From Pararhizobium capsulatum DSM 1112 (GTDB lineage: Bacteria > Pseudomonadota > Alphaproteobacteria > Rhizobiales > Rhizobiaceae), in assembly GCF_030814475.1 (NCBI RefSeq), contig NZ_JAUSVF010000001.1, positions 1,819,001 to 1,883,000 on the forward strand: a stretch of DNA of 64,000 bases, in the 5' to 3' direction. A model generated the notes under the pieces. The model was not told the origin of the DNA and searched no databases. It worked only from the letters and a program-made list of their open reading frames with translations. Both the position numbers and the translations under genes were made by a program. Shown piece by piece: positions 9,458 through 18,690 of this stretch; the stretch's first letter is position 1; each line of letters begins with the position of its first letter.

Positions 9458-9823
9458 CTACTCGGCGTAACCGATGCCAAGCTCATCGGCGATCCGTGAG
9501 AGCCGCTTGTCGCGGCTCCAAAGCTTCCCGTCTGGCATCAATTTTGTAGACGCCAGCAAATGGGCGTCCACATAACCGATGCCGCTTCCTTGCAGGGCAT
9601 GTTGCTTGATAAGCCACAAAACCTCCTGATCGCTGGCGACCTTGACCTGGGGTAACTCGGCAAGTGAACGAAGAATGATATCATAACGCGGCATGGAGCC
9701 GAGGGCCAACTCGCCAATGACGAAGGAATGAGTGGCAATCTGGTTGCGCTCAAGAAGAGGCTTGAGTTGCTGCTCTTGTTGTCGAAGGTGATCTATCCAT
9801 ACTGAGGTGTCGAGCAGGATCAC
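9458..9823 (-). CDS. vapC: VapC-like PIN-domain toxin
   Basis: A 121-residue PIN-domain ribonuclease, expected to cleave RNA when freed from its antitoxin. Acidic catalytic residues are visible at D5 (LLDTSVWIDHL), the E in GELALG, and the D residues in GYVDAHLLAS and LWSRDKRL. The ATG overlaps the last four bases of the antitoxin gene, the usual translational coupling of type II toxin-antitoxin operons. RNA target unknown. It is close to full length and looks intact. Confidence 0.9.
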   Translation of the reverse strand: MILLDTSVWIDHLRQQEQQLKPLLERNQIATHSFVIGELALGSMPRYDIILRSLAELPQVKVASDQEVLWLIKQHALQGSGIGYVDAHLLASTKLMPDGKLWSRDKRLSRIADELGIGYAE

Positions 9824-10053
9824 TCGCTCTCGCCTCCGGTCGATCCGGCCCAGCTCCCGTCAACATTCCATCGCCGCCGAGAGGGGGCTTGAATCTCCGG
9901 GGCGCTTCCTCCTAACGCGAAGAGCCGTCGAGCGGCCTCATTCTGGATCAGCCGTCTCAGGGCTTCCTTCAGGAGAGCCGAGCGTTCCTTGATACCCGTC
10001 ACTTCCTCCGCCCGGGCCATCAAATCATCATCCAGGTTCACGGTCGTCCGCAT
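9820..10053 (-). CDS. vapB: VapB-like antitoxin
   Basis: A 77-residue partner of the PIN toxin. The N-terminus (MRTTVNLDDDLMARAEEVTG) is a typical DNA-binding strand and helix of VapB antitoxins in the ribbon-helix-helix group, and the C-terminal part is disordered and glycine-rich, as needed to wrap the toxin. It precedes vapC with a 4-bp overlap. Autorepression of the operon through a promoter at 10054-10100 is expected from the family but no operator was identified with certainty. Confidence 0.88.
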   Translation of the reverse strand: MRTTVNLDDDLMARAEEVTGIKERSALLKEALRRLIQNEAARRLFALGGSAPEIQAPSRRRWNVDGSWAGSTGGESE

Positions 10054-10204
10054 GTGAAAACTCCTTTTGCATCAAAAGTAGCATCAAATGAGGCTTTTTT
10101 CAACGCAAAGGCTGTCCTGATAGCTTGGCTCCAAGCCCTTTGTGTGTGTGCATTTCGGACCGACCCACCGCAGTTGCCTGATCCCACCGAAAAGAGGAGA
10201 TGAC

Positions 10205-10233
10205 GCCACCAGGGAAAAACTGGTGGCATTTTT
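10205..10233 (+). terminator. Rho-independent terminator without an obvious upstream gene
   Basis: GCCACCAG and CTGGTGGC form a perfect 8-bp stem with a 7-nt loop, followed by ATTTTT on the plus strand. No plus-strand gene precedes it, since vapB and doxX are both on the minus strand. It might end an unannotated small RNA of 10060-10233, or serve doxX imperfectly in the opposite direction. Confidence 0.6.
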
Positions 10234-10279
10234 GCGTTCGAATGAAGGTTGATGCGAAACCTCTGGCAGCGCCGGGTTA

Positions 10280-10720
10280 TCAAACCTTGGCGAAGACGCG
10301 CGCGTCCGGGGTGGTTGCCTGCGGTTCCAATGCAGATTTCCAGGCAACGACCATCAGCGCGCCGATGACAGTGATGTGCTCCATCACGACATAGAATTCG
10401 ACTGTCTTGATCGGTTCATCCATCAACCAGAAGGTATGGGCAATCGGGATCGTCAGCGCGGTAAAAACGGCCAGCGCACCCGCGCCGAGCCAGGTCCAGC
10501 GATTTGCGATGATCAGGGCCGAACCGCCGATCTGCGTTATGATGACGGCTATGTTGAAGAGAAGTGCCGGCTCGAGGCCGAAATATGCCATCTCAGAGAC
10601 CCCGGCATTAAAGTCGATCAGCTTTGCCAGACCACTGGCCCAGAACATGTAGGTAAGAACAGTGCGTGCAAAGTAGCCGAAGGCGGCGCTGCTGGTCACT
10701 GATTGAATGAAGGAAGGCAT
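10280..10720 (-). CDS. DoxX-family membrane protein
   Basis: A 146-residue inner-membrane protein with four predicted helices: FARTVLTYMFWASGLAKL, LLFNIAVIITQIGGSALII, LGAGALAVFTALTIPIAHTF and a final helix around HITVIGALMVVAW. The start at 10720 follows GGAGAAAAG. The conserved phenylalanine, lysine and aspartate cluster at the end of helix 1 and the HTFW stretch match DoxX/SURF4-like proteins, which have been linked to redox stress in some bacteria; the role here is unknown. It stands alone between vapBC and the lipid kinase gene. Confidence 0.85.
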   Translation of the reverse strand: MPSFIQSVTSSAAFGYFARTVLTYMFWASGLAKLIDFNAGVSEMAYFGLEPALLFNIAVIITQIGGSALIIANRWTWLGAGALAVFTALTIPIAHTFWLMDEPIKTVEFYVVMEHITVIGALMVVAWKSALEPQATTPDARVFAKV

Positions 10721-11062
10721 GTCTTTTCTCCGATTGTGGTGATGACGTCTGCCCTTGCAGCCGAAGCGACCCGCTCGCCGCATCCGGTTGCAAGGGCAAC
10801 GCGGCGTCATCGACTTGGGAGGAGGAGCCTCAGTGTGCCGCGTTGAAATCATTTCTAGCGGGTGCCCTTTCTGCAGCGCGTTCCCGCGGTAACACGGCAT
10901 TCATGGCACCCCAGAGGCGTCACATGTACATGATAAGTCATGTGGTCGGCCGTATCCTTGCGCGGCCGTTCGTCAACATGCTCAGACGCGATATTTTTCA
11001 GCGCCTGCTGAAATTTCGCAACGCGGTCCCATATCTGCACTGCAGCAACGAGGGCATGCGAC
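10721..11062. other. Intergenic region
   Basis: This lies between the leftward doxX and the rightward lipid kinase gene and must contain both promoters. CACATG at 10921 and CATGTG at 10939 form a short inverted repeat that could be a regulator site. Nothing else was identified. Confidence 0.35.
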
Positions 11063-11968
11063 ATGAAGATGAAGGCCGTTTTTAACCGCGATGGCGGTAC
11101 GTTCCGAACGACCGACATGGACGCGTATTGCAGGAAGGTGGAGGAGGTCTTTCAGGCGGCGGGCCACGATGTCGATATTGCTGCTGTCTCCGGGAGCGAA
11201 ATGAATGAAGTGCTGGAAAAAGCCGCCCGCCGTGATGATCTGGATGCGATCATCGCCGGGGGTGGTGATGGCACGATCTCGGCAGCCGCCGCCGTTGCCT
11301 GGAAAAATGGCATGCCGCTTGGCATCGTGCCGGCAGGGACGATGAACCTCTTCGCACGCAGTTTGAAATTGCCTCTTGATATCTGGAAGGTGCTCGACGT
11401 ACTCGCGTCAGGGCACGTTATCGATGCGGACATCGGCAGTGCCGACGGGCGCGCCTTCGTTCACCAGTTTTCAACGGGGCTGCACGCCCGCATGGTGCGC
11501 TTGCGCGACAGCTATACGTTTGCGTCGCGCCCCGGCAAGATTCTGGCCAGCACGCGCGCGGCTGTCGGGGTGATCTTCAACCCGCCGGAATTCGAAGTCG
11601 ATATCCATATCGATGGAAAAGAGGAGCGCAGGCGAATCTCCGCCATCTCCGTATCGAACAACCACTTCGGTCGCGACACGCTGATGTATGCCGATAGCGT
11701 AACCGGGGGGCATCTCGGATTCTACACCGCTCCACCCTTGAAACCGGCGGGCGTTGCCAGGCTCGCTATCGATATCCTCCGCGGCAAGTTTCGAGAAAGC
11801 GCTGTTATCACGGAAACGAGCGGTCAGGCTGTCGATCTGCACTTTCCCAAGACCTCTGGCCGAATCAACGGCGTCATCGACGGCGAGCTTCTGCCGATCG
11901 GTAGGGATGTTGCGCTAAGGATTCATCCCGGCGAGCTCAAGCTTCTCGTTGGGGCTGATGTCAGCTGA
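11063..11968 (+). CDS. Diacylglycerol kinase-family lipid kinase
   Basis: A 301-residue cytoplasmic, membrane-associated kinase of the DAGK catalytic family, which phosphorylates diacylglycerol or related lipids. The nucleotide-binding glycine-rich motif GGGDGT is at 66-71, and the second conserved element GIVPAGTMNLFAR at about 89-101. The C-terminal beta-sandwich ends with GVIDGELLPI. GAGGG precedes the ATG by about 8 nt. It is convergent with the ArnT-like gene, 5 bp apart. The lipid substrate cannot be told from sequence. Confidence 0.88.
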   Translation: MKMKAVFNRDGGTFRTTDMDAYCRKVEEVFQAAGHDVDIAAVSGSEMNEVLEKAARRDDLDAIIAGGGDGTISAAAAVAWKNGMPLGIVPAGTMNLFARSLKLPLDIWKVLDVLASGHVIDADIGSADGRAFVHQFSTGLHARMVRLRDSYTFASRPGKILASTRAAVGVIFNPPEFEVDIHIDGKEERRRISAISVSNNHFGRDTLMYADSVTGGHLGFYTAPPLKPAGVARLAIDILRGKFRESAVITETSGQAVDLHFPKTSGRINGVIDGELLPIGRDVALRIHPGELKLLVGADVS

Positions 11969-11973
11969 AGCGC

Positions 11974-13491
11974 TTATCCGCTTGCCTTGGGATAGACCCA
12001 TGCGTAGCCGAAGTCATAGCGATCTCCGTCGGTACCACGCACATAGGGACCGAAGATGTAGGGAATGGAAATCTTTTTGGGCTCGATATCGCTGCGCACG
12101 ACAGCGAAGCGACGTTGTGCGGCTTCCATCAGCTCTGACGGAACCGAGACGTCGTCATTCTTTTCGGCTCGCCAAATCAAAAGCCCGGGACGGCCTGTTG
12201 TCCAGGTGACCTCCGGTTCATAGCCCCGATGGCGTGCCGACTGAACGGGAACGGACGGGAGTTGAAAACGCAGGTTACCCGCCAGATGGTCGTCCTCTGC
12301 AATGATGATCGATGGTATCGCCTGGGCTGAAACCGTCGTGATCAATGCCGCATAAGGCACGTTCAGTTTCTTGTAGACGCCGGTCACAGGTGCAAACGTT
12401 ACGCGTCCATAAAGAACCGCGGGCACGGCGAGCATAATGCCAGCAGCAATCGTGATCATGCCACGAAACGCCCTTTTCGGCTCCAGCCCGGCGGCTTCGG
12501 CTTTCAGGCAGAGATAGAGCGGCAATGGCAGAAGCATGGGGGCGAGCCATCGGTCCTTTATGTGTTCCGCACCACCGAAAACGATCATGAGGATGACGGC
12601 CGCCAGACAGAACAGGATCGTGCGTTCGATCAGTCGTGTCCAGATATTGCCGGCCTTAAACGCCGACAGCATGGCTTTTCCGAACAGGCCGAGAAAGATC
12701 AGTGCGGTCAGGGCCGAAAATCCGAGAACCGCCAGCAAGAGCGAAAGGCCTCCATCGAGGGCTTCCAGAAGGTCGCTGTCATTATCGCTCTCCGTCATCT
12801 TGCCGAGCGTGCTTTCGGTGGCACTCCGCAGGTTGTCGAGGATCCAAAAGCCATGTGGCAGAATAACGATCGCAGCAACGATGATCGTCAGAACGAGGCG
12901 CCGGTCGAAGACGAAACGGCGAAGATCCGGATCGCAGAGCATGGCAAGAAGTGCTGCAGCCGGGACCAGCACGAAATTGTATTTGCTGATCGCGCCAATT
13001 CCGATCGCCAAACCCGTCAAGGCATAGAACGCCGCGGTTGGCCGCTGGATGGTGCTGACCAGCATGTAGAAAAACAGGCTCGACGAAAAAATCACCGCTA
13101 CCGTATGGGCAAGATCGCGCTGCGCCTCGAAGGAAATCTGCGGAATCGTCAGCAATCCGAGAGCCGCGATGACTGCAAGGCGTTTGTCGGAAAGAAGCTT
13201 GAAAGCCGTCAGCCCGTAGAAGAAATAGCTCAGGAAAAGAACCAGGTTCTTCACAATGCTCAGCGTCGCGACACTGGTTCCGAAGATTGAGAAGATACCC
13301 TGCTGAAGCCAGTTGTAGAAAGGTGGTTGCGGGCCGTAGCCCAACGCCAGCCACTGGGACAGAAACACCTGTTCGGCCTCATCGAGCTCCAGCGAATGCG
13401 GCAGGAAAAGGCGCACGATGACATTGAGGAGGAAGTAGCCAGCGATCAGCAGAAACACGGCGGTTGGCCGCCGTGTAAGCAGTCCAATCAT
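11974..13491 (-). CDS. ArnT/PMT-like membrane glycosyltransferase
   Basis: A 505-residue GT-C type transferase with a large number of transmembrane helices and the early loop signature LELDEAEQ near residue 36, where the acidic pair is catalytic. Such enzymes take a sugar from polyprenyl phosphate at the outer face of the inner membrane and transfer it to lipid A, core or another acceptor. Its ATG overlaps the stop of the upstream polyprenol-phosphate glycosyltransferase by four bases. In Rhizobium the same pair type (RgtE plus RgtA-D) adds galacturonic acid to lipopolysaccharide, so this is a reasonable but unproven parallel. Confidence 0.85.
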   Translation of the reverse strand: MIGLLTRRPTAVFLLIAGYFLLNVIVRLFLPHSLELDEAEQVFLSQWLALGYGPQPPFYNWLQQGIFSIFGTSVATLSIVKNLVLFLSYFFYGLTAFKLLSDKRLAVIAALGLLTIPQISFEAQRDLAHTVAVIFSSSLFFYMLVSTIQRPTAAFYALTGLAIGIGAISKYNFVLVPAAALLAMLCDPDLRRFVFDRRLVLTIIVAAIVILPHGFWILDNLRSATESTLGKMTESDNDSDLLEALDGGLSLLLAVLGFSALTALIFLGLFGKAMLSAFKAGNIWTRLIERTILFCLAAVILMIVFGGAEHIKDRWLAPMLLPLPLYLCLKAEAAGLEPKRAFRGMITIAAGIMLAVPAVLYGRVTFAPVTGVYKKLNVPYAALITTVSAQAIPSIIIAEDDHLAGNLRFQLPSVPVQSARHRGYEPEVTWTTGRPGLLIWRAEKNDDVSVPSELMEAAQRRFAVVRSDIEPKKISIPYIFGPYVRGTDGDRYDFGYAWVYPKASG

Positions 13492-14504
13492 GCTCCGTCT
13501 CCAGGCCGCGCTTCCTGCCTGACGATATAACCCGTCGCGCCCGGTCCGCCGAGATGACTGCGTGTGATCAGCTCCGCGACAATGCCTGTGGTGATCAACT
13601 GAACGGATGACAGGAACAGCATCACACCCACCAAAAGCAGCGGACGCGCGCCGATGCTTTCACCGAACACGAACTTCTCGATGCCGAGGTAGGCGAGAAT
13701 CAGCATGCTGAGCGCGCCGGCTGCGAAGCCGATCGTGCCGAAAAAGTGCCCCGGGCGCTGCTTGAAACGCATGAAAAACAGCACGGATAACAGATCGAGG
13801 AGCACGCGAACCGTGCGTGAAATACCGTATTTTGACTGGCCAAACTGTCGAGCGTGGTGATTGACAACGATTTCGCCGATCCGGGAGCTGGGGACCACGC
13901 TTGCCACCCAGGCCGGAATGAAGCGGTGCATATCGCCGAGAATGCGGACCTGCTTGATGATCGAGGCGCGGTAGATCTTCAGGCTGCAGCCGTAGTCGTG
14001 AAGATGAACGCCGGTTGTCGCGCCGATCAGTGAGTTTGCGCACCAGGATGGAATCTTTCGCAGAACAAGACCGTCCTGACGGCTCTTGCGCCAGCCGCTG
14101 AGGAGATCCAGATCGCGCTCCTCCAGCGCTTCGATCATCATCGGAATATCCATTGGATCGTTCTGAAGATCGCCGTCGAGAGTGGCGATCAGACGACCGC
14201 GAGCATGGTCGAAGCCCGCCTGAAGGCCGGCGGACTGGCCGAAATTGCGCTGGAACTCGACAAGGCGCAAGTCGATCGCGTAATCGGTTGCGGACTTGCG
14301 CGCATTGACGACGGTTGCGTCCGTGCTGCCGTCGTCGACCAGAATCAGTTCCCAGGGCTTATCGAAATCAGCAAGCGCAGCCACAATCCGCGCAATAAGC
14401 GGAGCGACACTTTCTTCCTCATTGAAGACCGGGACGACGATCGAAAGCTCGATGCCGTTATCCACAGTGTTTTCGGTGGGGAGGGGAAATGCGGAATGCT
14501 GCAC
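13488..14504 (-). CDS. Polyprenol-phosphate glycosyltransferase (GT2, ArnC/RgtE-like)
   Basis: A 338-residue GT2 enzyme: an N-terminal GT-A domain with IVVPVFNEEESV near residue 22, the nucleotide-sugar aspartates in DDGS and the metal-binding LDGDLQND, then two C-terminal transmembrane helices. The family makes polyprenyl-phosphate sugars on the cytoplasmic side of the membrane. The next gene, coupled by an ATGA overlap, is an ArnT-like transferase that would use the product. The donor sugar is unknown; RgtE of Rhizobium uses UDP-galacturonate. Confidence 0.88.
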   Translation of the reverse strand: MQHSAFPLPTENTVDNGIELSIVVPVFNEEESVAPLIARIVAALADFDKPWELILVDDGSTDATVVNARKSATDYAIDLRLVEFQRNFGQSAGLQAGFDHARGRLIATLDGDLQNDPMDIPMMIEALEERDLDLLSGWRKSRQDGLVLRKIPSWCANSLIGATTGVHLHDYGCSLKIYRASIIKQVRILGDMHRFIPAWVASVVPSSRIGEIVVNHHARQFGQSKYGISRTVRVLLDLLSVLFFMRFKQRPGHFFGTIGFAAGALSMLILAYLGIEKFVFGESIGARPLLLVGVMLFLSSVQLITTGIVAELITRSHLGGPGATGYIVRQEARPGDGA

Positions 14505-14676
14505 GGCGGATGACCTTCAAGAAACGGTACGACTGGACTGTGGATTTCGTAGATCGCCGGGTCGCTTTCCAACCGATAAGGCGCACAAAAGCGACTTTTG
14601 CACGATATGGACGCGCGGCGCCTTAGTGCTATACACCCCGCATTCGACAAACAACCCTAATATGAAGGCTCTGCCG

Positions 14677-15657
14677 ATGAATTTACCGGACACGCAGGCG
14701 AAGGACGGTAGCCGAGGGCAACCTTCCGAACTGCGCAGGTACATGGCACCCGTATCGGCCGCCTGCGTGGTCGCATACGCGGCCTTTGTGCAATGGTTCT
14801 GGGGTTGGGATACGATCTTTGCCGCGTGGCACGACATTGGATTGGGCACCTGCGCTGCTGCGATCGGGCTGTTTTGCGCGACCTATCTGGTCCGTTGTTA
14901 TCGGATCAGCGATTACTTTCCGACAGAGACCGGCGGGCGGTTCCTGGCCCTGTTTCGGGTGGTGCAGATTCACAACCTCCTCAATATCATGGTGCCTTTC
15001 CGCGTCGGCGAGGTCAGCTTTCCGGTCCTGATGCGTTCTGAGTTCGGCGTGACGTTAACTCGCGGGACGGCGGCGCTTCTGGTGATGCGGCTGCTTGATC
15101 TGCATGCTCTTCTTGCCGCGGCTGGTGTCGGCTTTCTCCTGGTAACCGGGCAGCGAGGACTGGTTTGGGCGCTTTGGGCTCTCTTCCTGATCTCACCGGT
15201 CCTTGTTCTCTGGTCGCGCGCGCCGCTTGTGAAATTTTTGCACCGAAGCCTGCCAGGGAAACTCCATCGCGTGATCGAACAAATAGAGCAGGGATTGCCA
15301 CGAGATCATGCTGCCCTTTTGCGTGCATGGCTGATGACGTGCCTGAACTGGGGAACAAAAATCGCTGTCTTTGTGTGGATACTGAACCGGATGGGGGTCC
15401 AGCCGCTTCCTGCCGCCCTTGGTGGTGCCATCGGCGGAGAGCTTTCCTCGGTTCTGCCGTTTCACGCGCCGGCAGGGGTCGGAACCTATCCGGCCGGGAT
15501 CGTCGCCGGTTCCCTGTTTCTGGGCGCCTCGACCACATCCGAAGCCATGGAAATTCTCGCGCGCGCCAGCATCAACGCGCATCTCATGATCATTGTATCA
15601 GCACTCGTGGCGGCAGGGTTGGCAAGTCTCTACCGGCCGCGCAGCAACAAGGCGTGA
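14677..15657 (+). CDS. Flippase-like membrane protein (YbhN/LPG-synthase transmembrane family)
   Basis: A 326-residue polytopic inner-membrane protein. Start ATG 14677 is chosen because AAGG lies 8 nt upstream; ATG 14662 is an alternative. Conserved elements include NIMVPFRVGE, the RLLDLHALLAAAGVG segment, and the GELSSVLPFHAPAGVGTYPAG loop, characteristic of the lysylphosphatidylglycerol-synthase transmembrane domain without the soluble transferase domain. It diverges from the GT2 gene, so the three genes probably act together on a lipid-linked glycan, with this protein possibly moving the lipid. That role is inference. Confidence 0.82.
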   Translation: MNLPDTQAKDGSRGQPSELRRYMAPVSAACVVAYAAFVQWFWGWDTIFAAWHDIGLGTCAAAIGLFCATYLVRCYRISDYFPTETGGRFLALFRVVQIHNLLNIMVPFRVGEVSFPVLMRSEFGVTLTRGTAALLVMRLLDLHALLAAAGVGFLLVTGQRGLVWALWALFLISPVLVLWSRAPLVKFLHRSLPGKLHRVIEQIEQGLPRDHAALLRAWLMTCLNWGTKIAVFVWILNRMGVQPLPAALGGAIGGELSSVLPFHAPAGVGTYPAGIVAGSLFLGASTTSEAMEILARASINAHLMIIVSALVAAGLASLYRPRSNKA

Positions 15658-15679
15658 AGACGGCGCCGCGTCACGTTCC

Positions 15680-17182
15680 TTATTGAAAGGCAGTTTCGAA
15701 GAAGCTTCTGAGCTTGCGCGAATGGAGTGTCTCGACCGGCATGGCCGCCAGTTTTTGCAGTGCCAGAATGCCGATCTGCAGATGCTGGCTGACCTGCGTC
15801 TTGTAAAATGCCGTCGCCATGCCCGGCAGCTTCAGCTCGCCATGCAGCGGCTTGTCCGAAACGCAGAGCAGGGTGCCGTAGGGAACGCGAAAACGAAAGC
15901 CGTTCGCGGCGACGGTGGCCGATTCCATATCGAGCGCGATGGCTCGTGACTGTGAGAGCCGTTTTACGGGGCCACGCTGGTCACGCAGTTCCCAGTTGCG
16001 GTTGTCGATGGTGGCCACAGTGCCCGTACGCATGATACGCTTCAGGTCGTAACCTTCGTAGCCGGTGACCTCGGCGACCGCGTCCTGCATGGCCACCTGG
16101 ACTTCAGCCAAAGCGGGAATCGGCACCCAGACGGGCAGGTCGTCGTCGAGCACGTGATCTTCGCGCACATAGGCATGGGCAAGCACGTAGTCGCCGAGCA
16201 TCTGGCTGTTGCGCAAACCGGCGCAATGCCCAAGCATCAGCCAGGCATGGGGTCTGAGCACAGCAATATGGTCTGTGATCGTCTTGGCGTTGGAGGGACC
16301 AACGCCGATATTGACGACGGTGATGCCGCCATGGCCCTTCTTCTTGAGATGATAGGCAGGCATCTGCGGCAGCCGCGTCAGCGTCAGATCCGAGTCGGGC
16401 GTATCCGAGCCCGCTTGGGTGATGATATTGCCCGGCTCGACAAAGGCCGTGTAACCATCGCCGCCATCCGCCATCAGCTTGCGTGCCCAGGCACAGAACT
16501 CGTCGATATAGAATTGATAGTTCGTAAACAGGACAAAGTTCTGGAAATGGGTGGCGCTGGTTGCCGTGTAGTGGCTGAGCCGCGCTAGCGAGTAGTCGAT
16601 GCGCTGGGCGGTGAAGGGGGCGAGCGGCGAGGGTTCTCCCGGCCCCGGCTCGTAGGAGCCATTGGCAATTTCGTCGTCCGTCGTGGTCAGGTCCGGTGCA
16701 TCGAACAGGTCGCGCAGCGGCACGTCTATATTCTCTGCAAGCGAAGCCTCGACATAGGCACCCTCACCGAAGGCAAAATGCAATGGAATCGGTGTCGCCG
16801 ATTCCGAAACAGTCACGCCGATGCCATGGCTGCGAATGAGCAGCCCCAATTGCTCCTTGAGATAGTGGCGAAACAGCTTCGGCCGCGTCACTGTTGTCGT
16901 ATAGACGCCGGGCGCGCTGACATAACCATAGGAAAGTCTCGAATCGACCCGGCTGAAGCTGCTGGTTTCGATGCTGACCTGTGGATAGCAGGCACGGTAT
17001 CGCGCTGTTGCCAGCCCCGTTCGTCCCAGATTCGTAAAGGCATCGACCAGAAAGGTCGTGTTGCGCTCGTAGAGCGCCGTCAGCGCATCGACCGCAGCCA
17101 AGGGGTCGTCGAAGGTTCGCGGTTCAAAAGCGTCCGGAGTGATGACGGGGAGGGCGGAAGGGGAGTGGATTCGCGTGTTCAT
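15680..17182 (-). CDS. amn: AMP nucleosidase
   Basis: This enzyme hydrolyses AMP to adenine and ribose 5-phosphate and helps control adenylate pools. The 500-residue product has the N-terminal Amn-specific domain (FEPRTFDDPLAAVDALTALY) and the C-terminal nucleoside-phosphorylase fold with VNIGVGPSNAKTITDH, LMLGHCAGLRNSQMLGDYVLAHAYVREDHVLDDDLP and the active-site segment ALDMESATVAANGFRFRVPYGTLLCVSDKP. Length matches the enterobacterial enzyme (about 484). Convergent with the flippase-like gene. Confidence 0.95.
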   Translation of the reverse strand: MNTRIHSPSALPVITPDAFEPRTFDDPLAAVDALTALYERNTTFLVDAFTNLGRTGLATARYRACYPQVSIETSSFSRVDSRLSYGYVSAPGVYTTTVTRPKLFRHYLKEQLGLLIRSHGIGVTVSESATPIPLHFAFGEGAYVEASLAENIDVPLRDLFDAPDLTTTDDEIANGSYEPGPGEPSPLAPFTAQRIDYSLARLSHYTATSATHFQNFVLFTNYQFYIDEFCAWARKLMADGGDGYTAFVEPGNIITQAGSDTPDSDLTLTRLPQMPAYHLKKKGHGGITVVNIGVGPSNAKTITDHIAVLRPHAWLMLGHCAGLRNSQMLGDYVLAHAYVREDHVLDDDLPVWVPIPALAEVQVAMQDAVAEVTGYEGYDLKRIMRTGTVATIDNRNWELRDQRGPVKRLSQSRAIALDMESATVAANGFRFRVPYGTLLCVSDKPLHGELKLPGMATAFYKTQVSQHLQIGILALQKLAAMPVETLHSRKLRSFFETAFQ

Positions 17183-17686
17183 GCGTCATTATAGATCGCG
17201 TCTTCTGACAAGCAAACGACAACATCGACAGAGCCGTGGCGCGTCGTCGTCCCCCTTTTGAAACTGCTTTGCGTGAGCTCGATCCAGCGCCGCGGATAAA
17301 GTGTCCGTATGAGGCCTATATATAATGCCGGGCGACCGTTGGTCCGAGAAAACTGGCCCGCCCGGATTTTCGAGCAGTGATTCTGCGAATCTCTTCATCA
17401 GGCGCGCGCATGATTCTCGATCCTGTTGACGAGGCGAGCGCCAATTGCGGTCTGGTTCGCTTCGTCGGCAGGCGCATGAATCAGTGTTCAAGGCCCTGTC
17501 TTGCCTCCATTCTGCCTCGTTCTGACACGAACTGCGGCAGCGGTGATGATGCTAAGCCACGAAGGATAAAGGATTTTCTTAAGACCTTGTTAAGAACTTG
17601 TCCTCGCTTGAGGCGATTTTGTGTCGTTTCAGCAACAGCGATGGGGGAAGGCGGGATCAAACAGCATCAACAGGCAAGATGGTGAT
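17183..17686. other. Intergenic region upstream of porin 1
   Basis: About 500 bp between amn and the duplicated porin leader. No supported gene was seen. It probably holds the amn promoter and distal porin promoter elements; ATTTTCTTAAGACCTTGTTA near 17570 is an AT-rich candidate, without a firm -35/-10 pair. Confidence 0.35.
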
Positions 17687-18690
17687 TGCGCCAACCGGCC
17701 GGTCTTGTATTTTCAACTTCGGAAGCGAGGGCGGTTGATCGTCCGACTTTCTAAATGTTGGGGATGGGGCAGGGAACGCTGTCCTTCAGCAAAATACCCA
17801 GACCCGTTTGAAACTTTTGACTGGAGGTCAGAAATGAACATCAAGAGCCTTCTTCTCGGCTCCGCTGCTGCTCTCGCAGCAGTATCCGGCGCACACGCTG
17901 CCGACGCTATCGTCGCTGCTGAGCCCGAGCCCATGGAATACGTTCGCGTTTGCGACGCTTTCGGCACCGGCTACTTCTACATCCCGGGCACCGAAACCTG
18001 CCTGAGCATCAGCGGTTACGTTCGTACCCAGGTTGAATTCGGCGATGTTGGCGAGAACAGCTGGGGTTCCTACACCCGCGGTTACCTGACTGTTGCTGCT
18101 AAGAACGATACCGAATTCGGCACGCTCTCCAGCTACATCAACCTTCAGGCTGATACCGGTCACTCGATCAATCAGAGCTCGATCGAAGGTAGCGGCGGCG
18201 GTGTTATCCTCGACGGCGCATGGATCGAAATCGCTGGCTTCAAGATCGGTAACTTCTACAACTGGTGGGACGATTTCGGTATCGCAGGCGAAACCGACTC
18301 GACCGGTGGTAACCTCTTCAATTCCGTTCAGTACACCTACGATGCTGGCTCGTTCCAGATCGGTGCTTCGGTTGAAGATCTTGAGCCGAATGAAATCGAG
18401 CAGTTCGGTCACGATGATGGCGTCGGTATCTCGGCACTGGTTCGTGGCACCATCGGCGGTGTTGACGCTCTCTTGATTGGTTCTTACGACTTCGACGTCG
18501 ATGAAGCTGCTTTCAAGTCTCGCTTTACTGCAACTTTCGGTCCGGGTAGCTTCCAGATTGCTGGCATCTACGCCACCAATCCGAATGCTTACTGGAGCAC
18601 TTCTGAGTGGTCGGTTGCTGCCTCGTACGAAATCAAGGCAACTGACAAGTTCACCATCACCCCCGGCGCTCAGTACTTCGGTAGCCTTCG
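17687..18690 (+). repeat. Direct repeat, left copy (porin leader and most of porin CDS)
   Basis: From TGCGCCAAC onward this sequence is almost identical to 28621-29624, at a constant offset of 10,934 bp. The repeat covers about 147 bp of leader and the first ~85% of the porin coding sequence. Only scattered, mostly silent differences are seen (for example around 18150-18200). The 3' ends of the two genes then diverge. The copies bracket the island. Confidence 0.93.
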
